Positions 1 to 5,906 are shown, counted from the first letter of the stretch. The stretch is DNA of 8,632 nucleotides from an uncultured bacterium (GCA_900549415.1 URNX01000078.1:1-8632), one strand, 5' to 3'. The notes: generated by a model from the letters alone, not told the origin. Numbers and translations: made by a program.

Positions 1-555
1 CAGGTCGGTTGAAGCCTTGAACTCTTCGATGTTGGAGAAACCGTCATTGTCCAGATCCTGTTCCGCATCGGCGGGATTCTTCGGATCCAGTCCCCAGCGT
101 TTTTCCACTTTGTCGGGAATGCCGTCACCGTCCGAGTCCTCTTCACTGATGTTTCCGGGAGGAATCAGGACTTTGATTTTTTCACCGCAGAAGGAGCAGA
201 CTCCGGGCTTTTTCGCACGCATCTTCGGATAATCGGAAGGCGGGATCAGATGGGGTCCGTGCGGACAGCGGGTAAGAGCCTCCGCCTGGCAGAGGTCGTT
301 GGATTCCGCCTTTGCCGGATTGCCGACCCAAACAGCTCTTTCCGAATTGAAAATCATCTTATGTGTAAGTTCCGGCTTGGAAAAATCCAGCTGACGGGGA
401 TACCCCGGCTTCGGAGGCTTGATGCCGAGCACGGCACCGATTTCAATATCCTTCGCCTGCAGAATCACGATGATCTGGAAAACAAGCAGGAGAATGAATA
501 TCAGCAGAAGAGCTGCCAGGATGAACTTCTCGTAATGTTTCTTCAACAGGTTCAT
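1..555 (-). CDS. Membrane-anchored periplasmic protein with zinc-ribbon-like cysteines and calcium-loop motifs, Amuc_1099 position (C-terminus cut by window edge)
   Basis: This reading frame starts at an ATG at 555 and stays open to the window edge, giving 185 residues without a stop. An AAGGCGG ribosome site lies just upstream of the start, which is 18 nt past the stop of the preceding gene. Residues 10-33 form one strong hydrophobic segment after a short lysine-rich N-terminus, so the protein is probably an inner-membrane anchor with a periplasmic body. Residues 89-123 carry C89, C97-P-H99 and a C120-S-F-C123 knuckle followed by GEKI, which resembles a zinc ribbon. Residues 140-148 (DSDGDGIPD) and 167-178 (D-L-D-N-D-G-F-S-N-x-E-E) form two acidic loops of the thrombospondin type 3/EF-hand kind, which normally bind calcium. 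It is the last visible gene of the pilus-like operon and sits where Akkermansia has Amuc_1099, ahead of its secretin gene. The assignment rests on position and topology; I do not recognise a named family. Confidence 0.8.
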   Translation of the reverse strand, partial: MNLLKKHYEKFILAALLLIFILLLVFQIIVILQAKDIEIGAVLGIKPPKPGYPRQLDFSKPELTHKMIFNSERAVWVGNPAKAESNDLCQAEALTRCPHGPHLIPPSDYPKMRAKKPGVCSFCGEKIKVLIPPGNISEEDSDGDGIPDKVEKRWGLDPKNPADAEQDLDNDGFSNIEEFKASTDL

Positions 556-573
556 ATCAATTCCGCCTTTCTC

Positions 574-2004
574 TTAGTTCTTCTGCTCAATGCGCTGCAG
601 CTGATTTCCCGTATGGAAAATCATGCGGACCGTCATGGTCACCTTGATACGGTTCTCTCCGCCGATCATCGGACGGCCGTAGGTCGCCGCCAGAATGTAG
701 GCATCCGATTCCTTCAGTTCATATCCGAGAATCTGGAACTGCTCAATCAGAAGAATCAGCGGATTCTTCGTCTGTGCATCAATCAGATCTTCAACATTCG
801 CTTCATCGACACGCTCCATCGCCATATCGCGGACCACATAGACAATGTCGTCCTCGTAGGCGTTCTGGAAGGTATTGATCAGCTTCCGGATCGTGTTCAT
901 TGAGGAGGAAACCTTCGGTTCGGCGCCGTCTTTCGCCTCTTCCTTAACGGAAGCGACTTCCAAAACGAGTTCATAATCATAATACTGGAAGTTGCCCTGC
1001 TTCACTCCCTGAAGCGTCGGGGTCTTTTCCGTAATGGAGATAAGCTTGAGCGGCCACTCTTCGTCTTTCTTCACACCGCCGGCTTCGCGCAGACGGCGGA
1101 AAATCTCTTCACGCAGCGACCACTGGAAGATGTAAAGAGGAATATCTTTCTGGGGCGGAGCAATCTCGACTGCGGCCATCTGTTTCTTGACATCTTCCTC
1201 GGATTCCGCGCCGGGAACGCTGCTTCTTTTGTTCAGCTCCGCAACAAAGTTGTTCTGCTGACCGACAAACTGAGTCTGCTCCATCGTGCGGGGAAGCCCC
1301 AGAGCAACAAGGACATACTTGTGAATGTTGTCATCGGTCACTTTTTCAGCGGTAATGGATTCCATTGCTTTGCGGAAATCCGCCAAGCCCTTCTTCACTT
1401 TTTCCGCATCGTATTTGCTCAGGAATTCCATGAGAAGCGGACGGTCGATCTCCTCGTTCGGGATAATCGCACGTTTCTCATTCGGAAGACCGTTGTAGTA
1501 TTCCGCAAACGCTTTAATGAGAGCGGATTCGTTCATATAGTCGCGATAACGGAGCATCTCGGATTCGAGACGGTTCTTGTCTTTTCCGGAAAGAAAATCG
1601 GCAATCAGTTCATCGGAACCGGCGATTTCACGCTTGTGAAGATCCGGAAGTTCTTCGTAATACTTTGTGAAGCTCTCTTTCAGCGCATCATCGGAAATGC
1701 CGACGGCATTGGCAAGGAGCAGCAGAGGTTTGCGGTAGAACTGCCCGAACTTACGCTGAAGAAGGAACGCCTCCATTTCGACCTTGGCGGTATCAATGGT
1801 GATGTTCTTGTAGTTTTCCGTCAGCGGCGCAGGCGGTTTCCGGCGGTTCGCTTTTTCCAGAACGTCTTTATACTCCGCGATTTTCGAGTTGACTTCAGCG
1901 ACCTGAGAGTGCTTCACGACCACGAGATAAATCAGGTAGAGAGAGACCAGCGCCGTCAAAGAGAGGACTGCAAGCAGGGGAATGTTTCTTACGGGGATTT
2001 TCAT
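574..2004 (-). CDS. Amuc_1100-like / PilO-position single-pass coiled-coil protein
   Basis: A 476-residue protein with a short basic N-terminus, one transmembrane helix (about residues 9-30), then a coiled-coil-prone stretch (31-55) and a long soluble, presumably periplasmic body. This is the layout of PilO/GspM-type platform proteins and of Akkermansia Amuc_1100. It directly follows the PilM-like gene, which agrees with that role. The C-terminal part (about 316-466) alternates beta strands and helices, with a helix SSMNTIRKLINTFQNAY (366-382) before a beta strand, as in the ferredoxin-like domains of this family. It is clearly longer than Amuc_1100, which as I recall is a little over 300 residues. 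The extra length is mostly helical, charged sequence at 95-290 that includes an internal duplication (107-157 against 161-211). The ATG at 2004 has GGAG 10 nt upstream, and the gene starts 18 nt after pilM. The function is inferred from position and topology, not from catalytic residues. Confidence 0.75.
   Translation of the reverse strand: MKIPVRNIPLLAVLSLTALVSLYLIYLVVVKHSQVAEVNSKIAEYKDVLEKANRRKPPAPLTENYKNITIDTAKVEMEAFLLQRKFGQFYRKPLLLLANAVGISDDALKESFTKYYEELPDLHKREIAGSDELIADFLSGKDKNRLESEMLRYRDYMNESALIKAFAEYYNGLPNEKRAIIPNEEIDRPLLMEFLSKYDAEKVKKGLADFRKAMESITAEKVTDDNIHKYVLVALGLPRTMEQTQFVGQQNNFVAELNKRSSVPGAESEEDVKKQMAAVEIAPPQKDIPLYIFQWSLREEIFRRLREAGGVKKDEEWPLKLISITEKTPTLQGVKQGNFQYYDYELVLEVASVKEEAKDGAEPKVSSSMNTIRKLINTFQNAYEDDIVYVVRDMAMERVDEANVEDLIDAQTKNPLILLIEQFQILGYELKESDAYILAATYGRPMIGGENRIKVTMTVRMIFHTGNQLQRIEQKN
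1357..1686 (-). repeat. Internal protein duplication within the Amuc_1100-like gene
   Basis: Two consecutive segments of the encoded protein, offset by 54 residues, match each other. Residues 107-120 read ALKESFTKYYEELP and residues 161-174 read ALIKAFAEYYNGLP. Each is followed by an acidic linker, then an L-x-x-FLS motif (FLSG at 137-140, FLSK at 194-197), a D about three residues later, and a helix ending R-x-YM or R-x-AM. The similarity shows in the protein but not obviously in the DNA, so the duplication is probably old. Each unit looks like a helical hairpin. Confidence 0.6.
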
Positions 2005-2022
2005 TTTACGCGTTCTCCATCC

Positions 2023-3828
2023 TTATCTCTTTATCGGGGTAACCAGTTCCGCTTCAATCCGGAACGAAGAAATGTTCGATCCGCTCGGAGCAAGCTTGAA
2101 GTTCTGAATCATGCGGTCGCCGTCAGCAATCGAGAAATGCTTGAAAAGACCGGTTTTCTCAAGACTCGCCTTGAAGTCATTGTAAATGCGGGCGGGATCT
2201 TTGTCTTTGGAACTCGTGCGGATATATCCGTTGAACTCAATCCACTTGTATTCCTGCTCCACAGCTTTCTGAGCTGCAGCTTCCCGGCGCGCACCGAAAC
2301 CACCGCCGAAGCCGCCAAACCCGCCGAAGCCGCCGTCCTGCGGGGCTTCCACGACTTTCGATTTCTGGGCGGTTGTGGTCAGGCTGGAAATCGGATGTAT
2401 TGAGGAGAACCAGATTTCCGGCGGAACAGCCGCCTGAACCTTGTTGAAAAGATCAGGCCAGAAATCGCGCTCTTTCAGCATGTCCAGCGTCTGCTGGAAA
2501 TCGCCGACCGCGCTGTTGAGTTTCCGGTAAGCGGAATCGACCTGCTTTGTCGCGAGTTCGGTTTTTCTGACTTCGCCGCTCGCGCGGATTTCGTCCTGAT
2601 GAACCGTCGCATACTGTTTGGAGAAACTCCAGTAGGTCATGCCGAGACAGAGCAGAAGCGCGAATGCCGAAGCGTAGAAGTAGGGATCTTTCTGCTTTGC
2701 GATACGCTCTCTGCGGAGAGAATCCGGGACAAGAGAAACCTCAACCGGGCAGACGCCGACATTCCGGAGACCGAGACCGATCACTTCGGAATAGAGGTGA
2801 GCAAGTTCAGCAAGCGGTTCCTGAAGCGCTTCGGAAACAGAAACAATCTGGAAAGGATTGAGGTATTCCACAGGAAGCTTCAGCTTTTCTTCAAAGAAGC
2901 GCGGCATGTATTCCATCACGGAACTTCCGCCCGCAAGATAAAGCTTTTCCGGCTTGTTGCCCTTCTGATGAGCTCGGTAAAGATTGATTGAACGGCTGAT
3001 TTCGCCGTGCAGACGCGTCATCTGGTTGCGAACGATCTTGGAAACGATCGCGGCAACTTCGGAATCGGGATCCTCGTACGCACCGCCGAGAGCGACGAAA
3101 CCGTGACGGCGCTTCAAGTCTTCCGCCTCCTTGAAGGAGATGCCGAATTCCTTGCTGATCTGCTGGGTAATGGAGTTGCCGGCAATCGGGATCGTGCGCT
3201 CAAACAGCTTGCCGTTATCGACAAACGAAAGAGTCGAGCAGTGTCCGCCGATATTCAGAATCATCTCGCAGGCGTTCTCCCCGACCATGTTTGCGCGGCA
3301 GGCGTTGTAACCGGCTGTCGGAGCGACTTCGATGTTGCCGATTTTTCTGCCGGATTCGCGAATCAGCTTGACTACGCTTTCCACCTCTTCGCTGCGGACA
3401 TAAATGATCATGACGTCGATTTCCGTCGAATCCTCCGAAACACCGACGATCTGCGCATCCCAGACAGTCTTGTCCATCGGGAACGGCGAGTTCTGTTTTG
3501 CTTCAAATTCGATGATCTGGTTGATCTTGTTTTCGTCATCCGTCAGCGCGGGGAGTTTGACGAAGCGGATCAAAGCGCTCTGAGCGGAAAGCGAAACATT
3601 CACGAGTTTTGAAGTGAACTTGGTTTCCGCAAGAAGTTTTTTGAGAGCGATGAGCATCTCGACCGAGGTTTCCTGCGATTCGAGCGCGGCGGCGTCCGTG
3701 TAACCGAACTCCACGAAGTCGAAGTTCACAAGGTCCATCGTGCCTTCATGTGAATAGGCGAATTCCGCGGCTTTCAGGGTATCTGAGCCGATATCAACAC
3801 AAAGAACAGTAGAATAACTTTTGCCCAT
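2023..3828 (-). CDS. pilM: PilM-type actin-like ATPase fused to a PilN-like membrane/periplasmic region (Amuc_1101-like)
   Basis: A 601-residue protein whose first 360 residues are a PilM/FtsA-fold ATPase. Phosphate 1 is VDIGSDTLKAAE (11-22), phosphate 2 is LNIGGHCSTLSF (191-202) with IAGNSIT (215-221), and the adenosine loop is LYLAGGSSVMEYM (296-308). EYLNPFQIV (321-329) and IEFEAKQNSPFPMD (106-119) are typical of PilM. In classical pili PilM is cytoplasmic and binds a short N-terminal tail of a separate PilN. Here the chain continues: LRRER (371-375), a transmembrane helix (about 383-400), a coiled-coil-prone stretch (410-452) and a periplasmic alpha/beta domain (455-601) of PilN character. 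It is therefore a single-chain PilM-PilN. The last domain is interrupted by a Gly/Phe-rich insert at 499-512. The start at 3828 follows a GGAAG site inside the end of the upstream gene, 3 nt after its stop, suggesting translational coupling. The PilM assignment is strong; the PilN assignment rests on topology. Confidence 0.88.
   Translation of the reverse strand: MGKSYSTVLCVDIGSDTLKAAEFAYSHEGTMDLVNFDFVEFGYTDAAALESQETSVEMLIALKKLLAETKFTSKLVNVSLSAQSALIRFVKLPALTDDENKINQIIEFEAKQNSPFPMDKTVWDAQIVGVSEDSTEIDVMIIYVRSEEVESVVKLIRESGRKIGNIEVAPTAGYNACRANMVGENACEMILNIGGHCSTLSFVDNGKLFERTIPIAGNSITQQISKEFGISFKEAEDLKRRHGFVALGGAYEDPDSEVAAIVSKIVRNQMTRLHGEISRSINLYRAHQKGNKPEKLYLAGGSSVMEYMPRFFEEKLKLPVEYLNPFQIVSVSEALQEPLAELAHLYSEVIGLGLRNVGVCPVEVSLVPDSLRRERIAKQKDPYFYASAFALLLCLGMTYWSFSKQYATVHQDEIRASGEVRKTELATKQVDSAYRKLNSAVGDFQQTLDMLKERDFWPDLFNKVQAAVPPEIWFSSIHPISSLTTTAQKSKVVEAPQDGGFGGFGGFGGGFGARREAAAQKAVEQEYKWIEFNGYIRTSSKDKDPARIYNDFKASLEKTGLFKHFSIADGDRMIQNFKLAPSGSNISSFRIEAELVTPIKR
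2290..2337 (-). repeat. Gly/Phe-rich low-complexity insert in the pilM-like gene
   Basis: The DNA repeats a GGC-GG-TTC-type unit and encodes residues 498-513, essentially four GGF repeats and an extra glycine. On the plus strand this appears as repeated ccgccgaa(a/g) units. It lies inside the predicted periplasmic domain and reads as a flexible linker or loop. Near-identical 9-nt units make length change by slippage plausible. Confidence 0.8.
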
Positions 3829-3831
3829 AGG

Positions 3832-4515
3832 TCACTTCCCTTCCACGGTGTTTTTGGAAAGATCGAACGCATCCACTTCCACCAGATTCCAGGGAGTGCG
3901 GTCTTTCGGAAGGACCGCGGACGGCAGTTTCATGAAACCGACATTGGAGCTCATGATCCGCTGGAAGGCCCGGCCGGCATTCTTCATATTCTTCGGAGAA
4001 TGAATGTAACGAGCCAGAAGAACCTGGTTCTTGTTCCGGAATTCCACCATGACGGGGAAAGACTGGGCAACGCTTCTGGTGAATTTGTTGAGTTCACAGT
4101 AGCGTCTGAAAATCTGCGGGGGAACCGCGAAGAAAACCTGATGAGTCTGTCCGTCTTCCGCAACGCTCCAGAGAACCTGGGTTCCGGAAAGGAGAACGCT
4201 GCCGCCGAATTCCTGCTTGGCAGGGGCGATGACATGAGCAGTAACAGAGAGATCGTCGAGCCAGCGCAGCTGTTTGCCGCGTCCGCCCTCATAACTGAGC
4301 ACGGGGGTATAGGAAACCTGAAGCGTGAGCCATTTCGTTCCGGAAGAGGGCGAAACCTGTATACCGCCGGTCAGCGGGAGCGTAGGAGCTTCGAAAAAGT
4401 CCATCTTGCACGTTATACTTTTTTGATCTATCACCTGTCGATCCTGTGCGCAGACGGCAAAGGAAAGACCAAGTATCAGCATTCCAACGAACATCAGCTG
4501 ATCTCTCAAGCGCAT
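3832..4515 (-). CDS. Secreted Amuc_1102-like protein, first gene of the pilus-like operon
   Basis: A 227-residue protein with a classical signal peptide: basic MRLRDQ, a hydrophobic core at about 8-20 and probable cleavage after VCA (21-23). The mature part is rich in beta strands (for example WLTLQVSY at 62-69 and VMVEFRNKNQVLLARYI at 155-171). Three cysteines occur, C22 in the signal region plus C36 and C140, so one disulfide in the mature protein is possible. Akkermansia has a small secreted beta-rich protein, Amuc_1102, next to its PilM-like gene; position, size and fold character match here. No catalytic motif is visible. The ATG at 4515 has a clear AGGAG 8 nt upstream. The stop is 3 nt from the pilM start and contributes to its ribosome site, so the two are probably translated in step. 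It may be a periplasmic or surface-exposed accessory protein of the pilus. The family link is inferred from synteny rather than from a diagnostic motif. Confidence 0.72.
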   Translation of the reverse strand: MRLRDQLMFVGMLILGLSFAVCAQDRQVIDQKSITCKMDFFEAPTLPLTGGIQVSPSSGTKWLTLQVSYTPVLSYEGGRGKQLRWLDDLSVTAHVIAPAKQEFGGSVLLSGTQVLWSVAEDGQTHQVFFAVPPQIFRRYCELNKFTRSVAQSFPVMVEFRNKNQVLLARYIHSPKNMKNAGRAFQRIMSSNVGFMKLPSAVLPKDRTPWNLVEVDAFDLSKNTVEGK

Positions 4516-4523
4516 TTTTCAAA

Positions 4524-4528
4524 CTCCT
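4524..4528 (-). promoter_or_regulatory. Ribosome binding site of the first pilus-operon gene
   Basis: AGGAG on the minus strand, 8 nt before the ATG at 4515. It is a full consensus site and supports that start codon. Confidence 0.7.
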
Positions 4529-4548
4529 GTGTTTTAAGTTTCATCCGA

Positions 4549-4565
4549 TTCCGGTGCTTCCGGAA
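4549..4565 (-). other. Small perfect inverted repeat in the pilus-operon leader
   Basis: TTCCGG (4549-4554) and CCGGAA (4560-4565) flank a 5-nt spacer. The RNA hairpin would lie about 30 nt before the ribosome site of the first pilus gene. No T-run follows on the minus strand, so it is not an obvious terminator. It could be a leader hairpin or a protein site, or it may be chance. Confidence 0.35.
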
Positions 4566-4579
4566 AGGCCTGCTGAAAA

Positions 4580-4608
4580 ACTCTAATATGCATTTACGAA
4601 AAATGCAA
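4580..4608 (-). promoter_or_regulatory. Candidate promoter of the pilus-like operon
   Basis: On the minus strand TTGCAT (4603-4608) and TAGAGT (4580-4585) are separated by exactly 17 nt in the AT-rich 135-nt gap after secG. The -10 matches four of six consensus positions and the -35 only three. The same TTGCAT -35 with 17-nt spacing occurs before the gene starting at 5833. The whole interval overlaps the hairpin at 4589-4607, so promoter and secG 3' hairpin may be alternatives. Confidence 0.35.
4589..4607 (-). terminator. Weak hairpin after secG, possible terminator
   Basis: TGCATTT (4589-4595) and AAATGCA (4601-4607) form a perfect 7-bp stem with a 5-nt loop, about 45 nt past the secG stop. 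The stem is AT-rich. On the minus strand a run of five T begins only after about nine further bases, so termination would be weak. Read-through from secG into the pilus operon is possible. Confidence 0.35.
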
Positions 4609-4650
4609 GCGGATTTTTCAAAAAACAAGGCACAAACTGCAAAAAAAATG

Positions 4651-5022
4651 TTATTTTTTTGCTTCCGGAGCGTTTTTCTCGGTTTTTTCCGTTGCCGCGG
4701 GAGCTTTTTCCGCAACGACCGGAGCGGCTTTTGTCTCGACGACACTCAGTGCAGCGCTGGAGGCTGCAGCGGCAGAAACCTTCTGACGATGACCGGACAC
4801 AGCCGCCAAAGCGAGAGTCACAACGAAGAAAACGGTAATGAGAACAACCGTCAAGCGGGAGAGATAACCCATGGTCTGAGCGCCGAAAACGCCTTCACCG
4901 ACACCGCCGAACGCGGAACCGAAGCCGCCGCCTTTCGAAGGCTGCACCAACACCAGAGCGACCAGAAGAATTGCGATTAAAACTGCAACCGTGTAAAGAA
5001 TTGCACTGACGATCACTGTCAT
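4651..5022 (-). CDS. secG: SecG, protein-export translocase subunit
   Basis: SecG is the small subunit of the SecYEG inner-membrane channel and assists SecA-driven export of signal-peptide proteins. The 123-residue product has two transmembrane helices (about 3-26 and 53-75) joined by the diagnostic loop LVQPSKGGGFGSAFGG (25-40) and GVFGAQTMGYLSRLT (44-58). The G-A-x-T/S-x-x-L-x-R pattern before helix 2 is classical. Residues 80-123 form an Ala/Glu/Lys-rich, probably disordered tail that minimal SecG proteins lack. An upstream in-frame ATG at 5094 would add 24 hydrophilic residues ahead of helix 1. The ATG at 5022 is preferred because it begins directly at helix 1 and has AGGATGGA just upstream. 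It lies alone between the gene ending at 5204 and the pilus operon. The structured leader at 5044-5093 may affect its expression. Confidence 0.95.
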   Translation of the reverse strand: MTVIVSAILYTVAVLIAILLVALVLVQPSKGGGFGSAFGGVGEGVFGAQTMGYLSRLTVVLITVFFVVTLALAAVSGHRQKVSAAAASSAALSVVETKAAPVVAEKAPAATEKTEKNAPEAKK

Positions 5023-5043
5023 TTTTCCATCCTGTTTTGTTGT

Positions 5044-5093
5044 TGAAACGGAATCAGGGTTCCCGTGGGAACCCATCCGTCTCGTTTGTTTCA
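5044..5093 (-). promoter_or_regulatory. Extended leader hairpin ahead of secG
   Basis: The core is GGGTTCCC (5057-5064) and GGGAACCC (5067-5074), an 8-bp inverted repeat. It is flanked by ACGGA (5048-5052) pairing with TCCGT (5076-5080), and by TGAA (5044-5047) pairing with TTCA (5090-5093) across a bulge. In the secG transcript this arm ends about 20 nt before the ATG, just ahead of the ribosome site. No T-run follows, so it is more likely an RNA leader structure or protein-binding palindrome than a terminator. Its function is not known. Confidence 0.5.
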
Positions 5094-5097
5094 AATT

Positions 5098-5150
5098 AAG
5101 CCGGAGCGGTTATAAAATAACCGTTTTTCTTATATTTTCAACCCCGGCTT
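5098..5150. repeat. Nested inverted repeats overlapping a candidate secG promoter
   Basis: An inner CGGTTAT (5107-5113) / ATAACCG (5117-5123) stem sits inside an outer AAGCCGG (5098-5104) / CCGGCTT (5144-5150) pair; both are perfect. On the plus strand the inner stem is followed by TTTTT and the outer one by TCTG and seven T. That looks like a terminator, but no plus-strand gene lies upstream. On the minus strand the inner stem is centred on a possible -10 element of secG, so an operator is an alternative reading. Confidence 0.5.
5112..5141 (-). promoter_or_regulatory. Candidate secG promoter
   Basis: TTGAAA (5136-5141, five of six consensus bases) and TTTTAT (5112-5117, four of six) are 18 nt apart on the minus strand. 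Transcription would begin near 5105, giving a leader of about 80 nt that contains the 5044-5093 hairpin. Confidence 0.35.
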
Positions 5151-5176
5151 TCTGTTTTTTTATAAAAGAAACTCTG

Positions 5177-5203
5177 GAAACCCGCGTCCGCACGCGGCGT
5201 TTC
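5177..5203 (-). terminator. Rho-independent-type terminator of the gene ending at 5204
   Basis: On the minus strand GAAAC, a bulged G, then CCGCGT pairs with ACGCGG and GTTTC around a GCGG loop. This 11-bp, GC-rich stem starts right after the TGA stop. A T-rich tract (TTTC, TTTT) follows within about ten bases. It isolates this gene from secG. Confidence 0.65.
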
Positions 5204-5833
5204 TCAATCGTGAATCGGCTTCAGGACAAGATCATCATCTTCGACGTCGATCAGAATGAGGCCGGTGAAGAAGTCCGCAATCGCAACGGGGTGAATGGAG
5301 ACCTTCACGCCGAGAAGACAGGAAGCGCCGAGTTCCAGCGCCCAGTAGTCGCGGGCTTTTTCCTGATAAATGCGGTTGGAGGGCAGCGGGAAGTTCGTTC
5401 CCTGAATCCAGTAGCGTTCAATGTCGCCCCAGACAAGCGGACGGGCGAGATCCATCGCGCTGCCGAAGAAGAACTGTCCCTCCGCGCCTTCCGTCACAGC
5501 AAAACCGTACTGACGGTTGTAGCCTTTGAGAGCGGAACCGTAAGTTCCGACCTCGCCGCCGATCCCGAATGCACGGGTGACACGGGCTTCCGCGCCGATC
5601 ACCGCTCCGCTTTTCAGCTCAATCGAAACAATGTCGAGAAGGTCCAGAAGACGATTGGGAATGTACATCAGCAATTTTTTGCCGATCGAATTCGATTTTT
5701 CTCCGGAAGAGACGCCGCTCTCGACGGGGATTTCCTGCGCGGCGGGCTCCGCCGCAGACGGGTTTTCCTGTGCCGAAACGCTGAAGAACGCAGCCGCGGC
5801 CATGAAGACGGAAAGCATCATCAATTTTCTCAT
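5204..5833 (-). CDS. Secreted, probably outer-membrane protein of unknown function
   Basis: I do not recognise the family. The product has 209 residues, with a signal peptide (basic MRKLMM, hydrophobic core to about 19, probable cleavage after VSA at 19-21). Residues 22-48 form an acidic Pro/Ala/Glu-rich spacer. NRLLDLLDIVSIELKSG (60-76) follows, then a glycine-rich, strand-prone region GAVIGAEARVTRAFGIGGEVG (76-96), described here by its ends G76 and G96. Short alternating segments ending LELGASCLLGVKVSIHP (166-182) suggest a small beta-barrel or envelope-facing beta domain. The C-terminus is DVEDDDLVLKPIHD. The ATG at 5833 is preferred over one at 5899 because it starts the signal peptide and has AAGGTG five bases upstream; the longer form would put 22 polar residues before it and overlap the promoter. 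It appears monocistronic, with its own promoter and terminator. An outer-membrane location is inference. Confidence 0.8.
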   Translation of the reverse strand: MRKLMMLSVFMAAAAFFSVSAQENPSAAEPAAQEIPVESGVSSGEKSNSIGKKLLMYIPNRLLDLLDIVSIELKSGAVIGAEARVTRAFGIGGEVGTYGSALKGYNRQYGFAVTEGAEGQFFFGSAMDLARPLVWGDIERYWIQGTNFPLPSNRIYQEKARDYWALELGASCLLGVKVSIHPVAIADFFTGLILIDVEDDDLVLKPIHD

Positions 5834-5877
5834 AAGAACACCTTTGGTTGTTTTTTGATTTTTCAATATCTGTATAC

Positions 5878-5906
5878 AATATATATCCCCAAGAAGCAAA
5901 ATGCAA
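5878..5906 (-). promoter_or_regulatory. Promoter of the gene starting at 5833
   Basis: TTGCAT (5901-5906) and TATATT (5878-5883, five of six) lie exactly 17 nt apart on the minus strand. This places transcription start about 40 nt before the ATG and 20-30 nt after the stop of the upstream gene. The surrounding sequence is very AT-rich compared with the genes. Confidence 0.55.

Noticed and set aside
1321..2403. Plus-strand open frame of 360 codons
   Set aside because: It is antisense to both pilM and the Amuc_1100-like gene and crosses their junction. The composition (many His, Arg, Phe) is typical of a shadow frame.
4000..4980. Plus-strand open frame of 326 codons
   Set aside because: It spans the antisense of three separate features, including secG and an intergenic region, and has no coherent protein character.
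5057..5074. tRNA-like or riboswitch reading of the GGGTTCCC/GGGAACCC palindrome
   Set aside because: No cloverleaf can be formed, and no conserved riboswitch core could be recognised by eye. It was kept only as a structured leader.
5023..5094. Upstream start for secG at 5094
   Set aside because: It would place 24 polar residues before the first transmembrane helix and would include the leader hairpin. The ATG at 5022 has a better ribosome site and the normal SecG N-terminus.
5834..5899. Upstream start at 5899 for the unknown secreted protein
   Set aside because: The extra 22 residues would hide the signal peptide and overlap the predicted promoter and transcription start.
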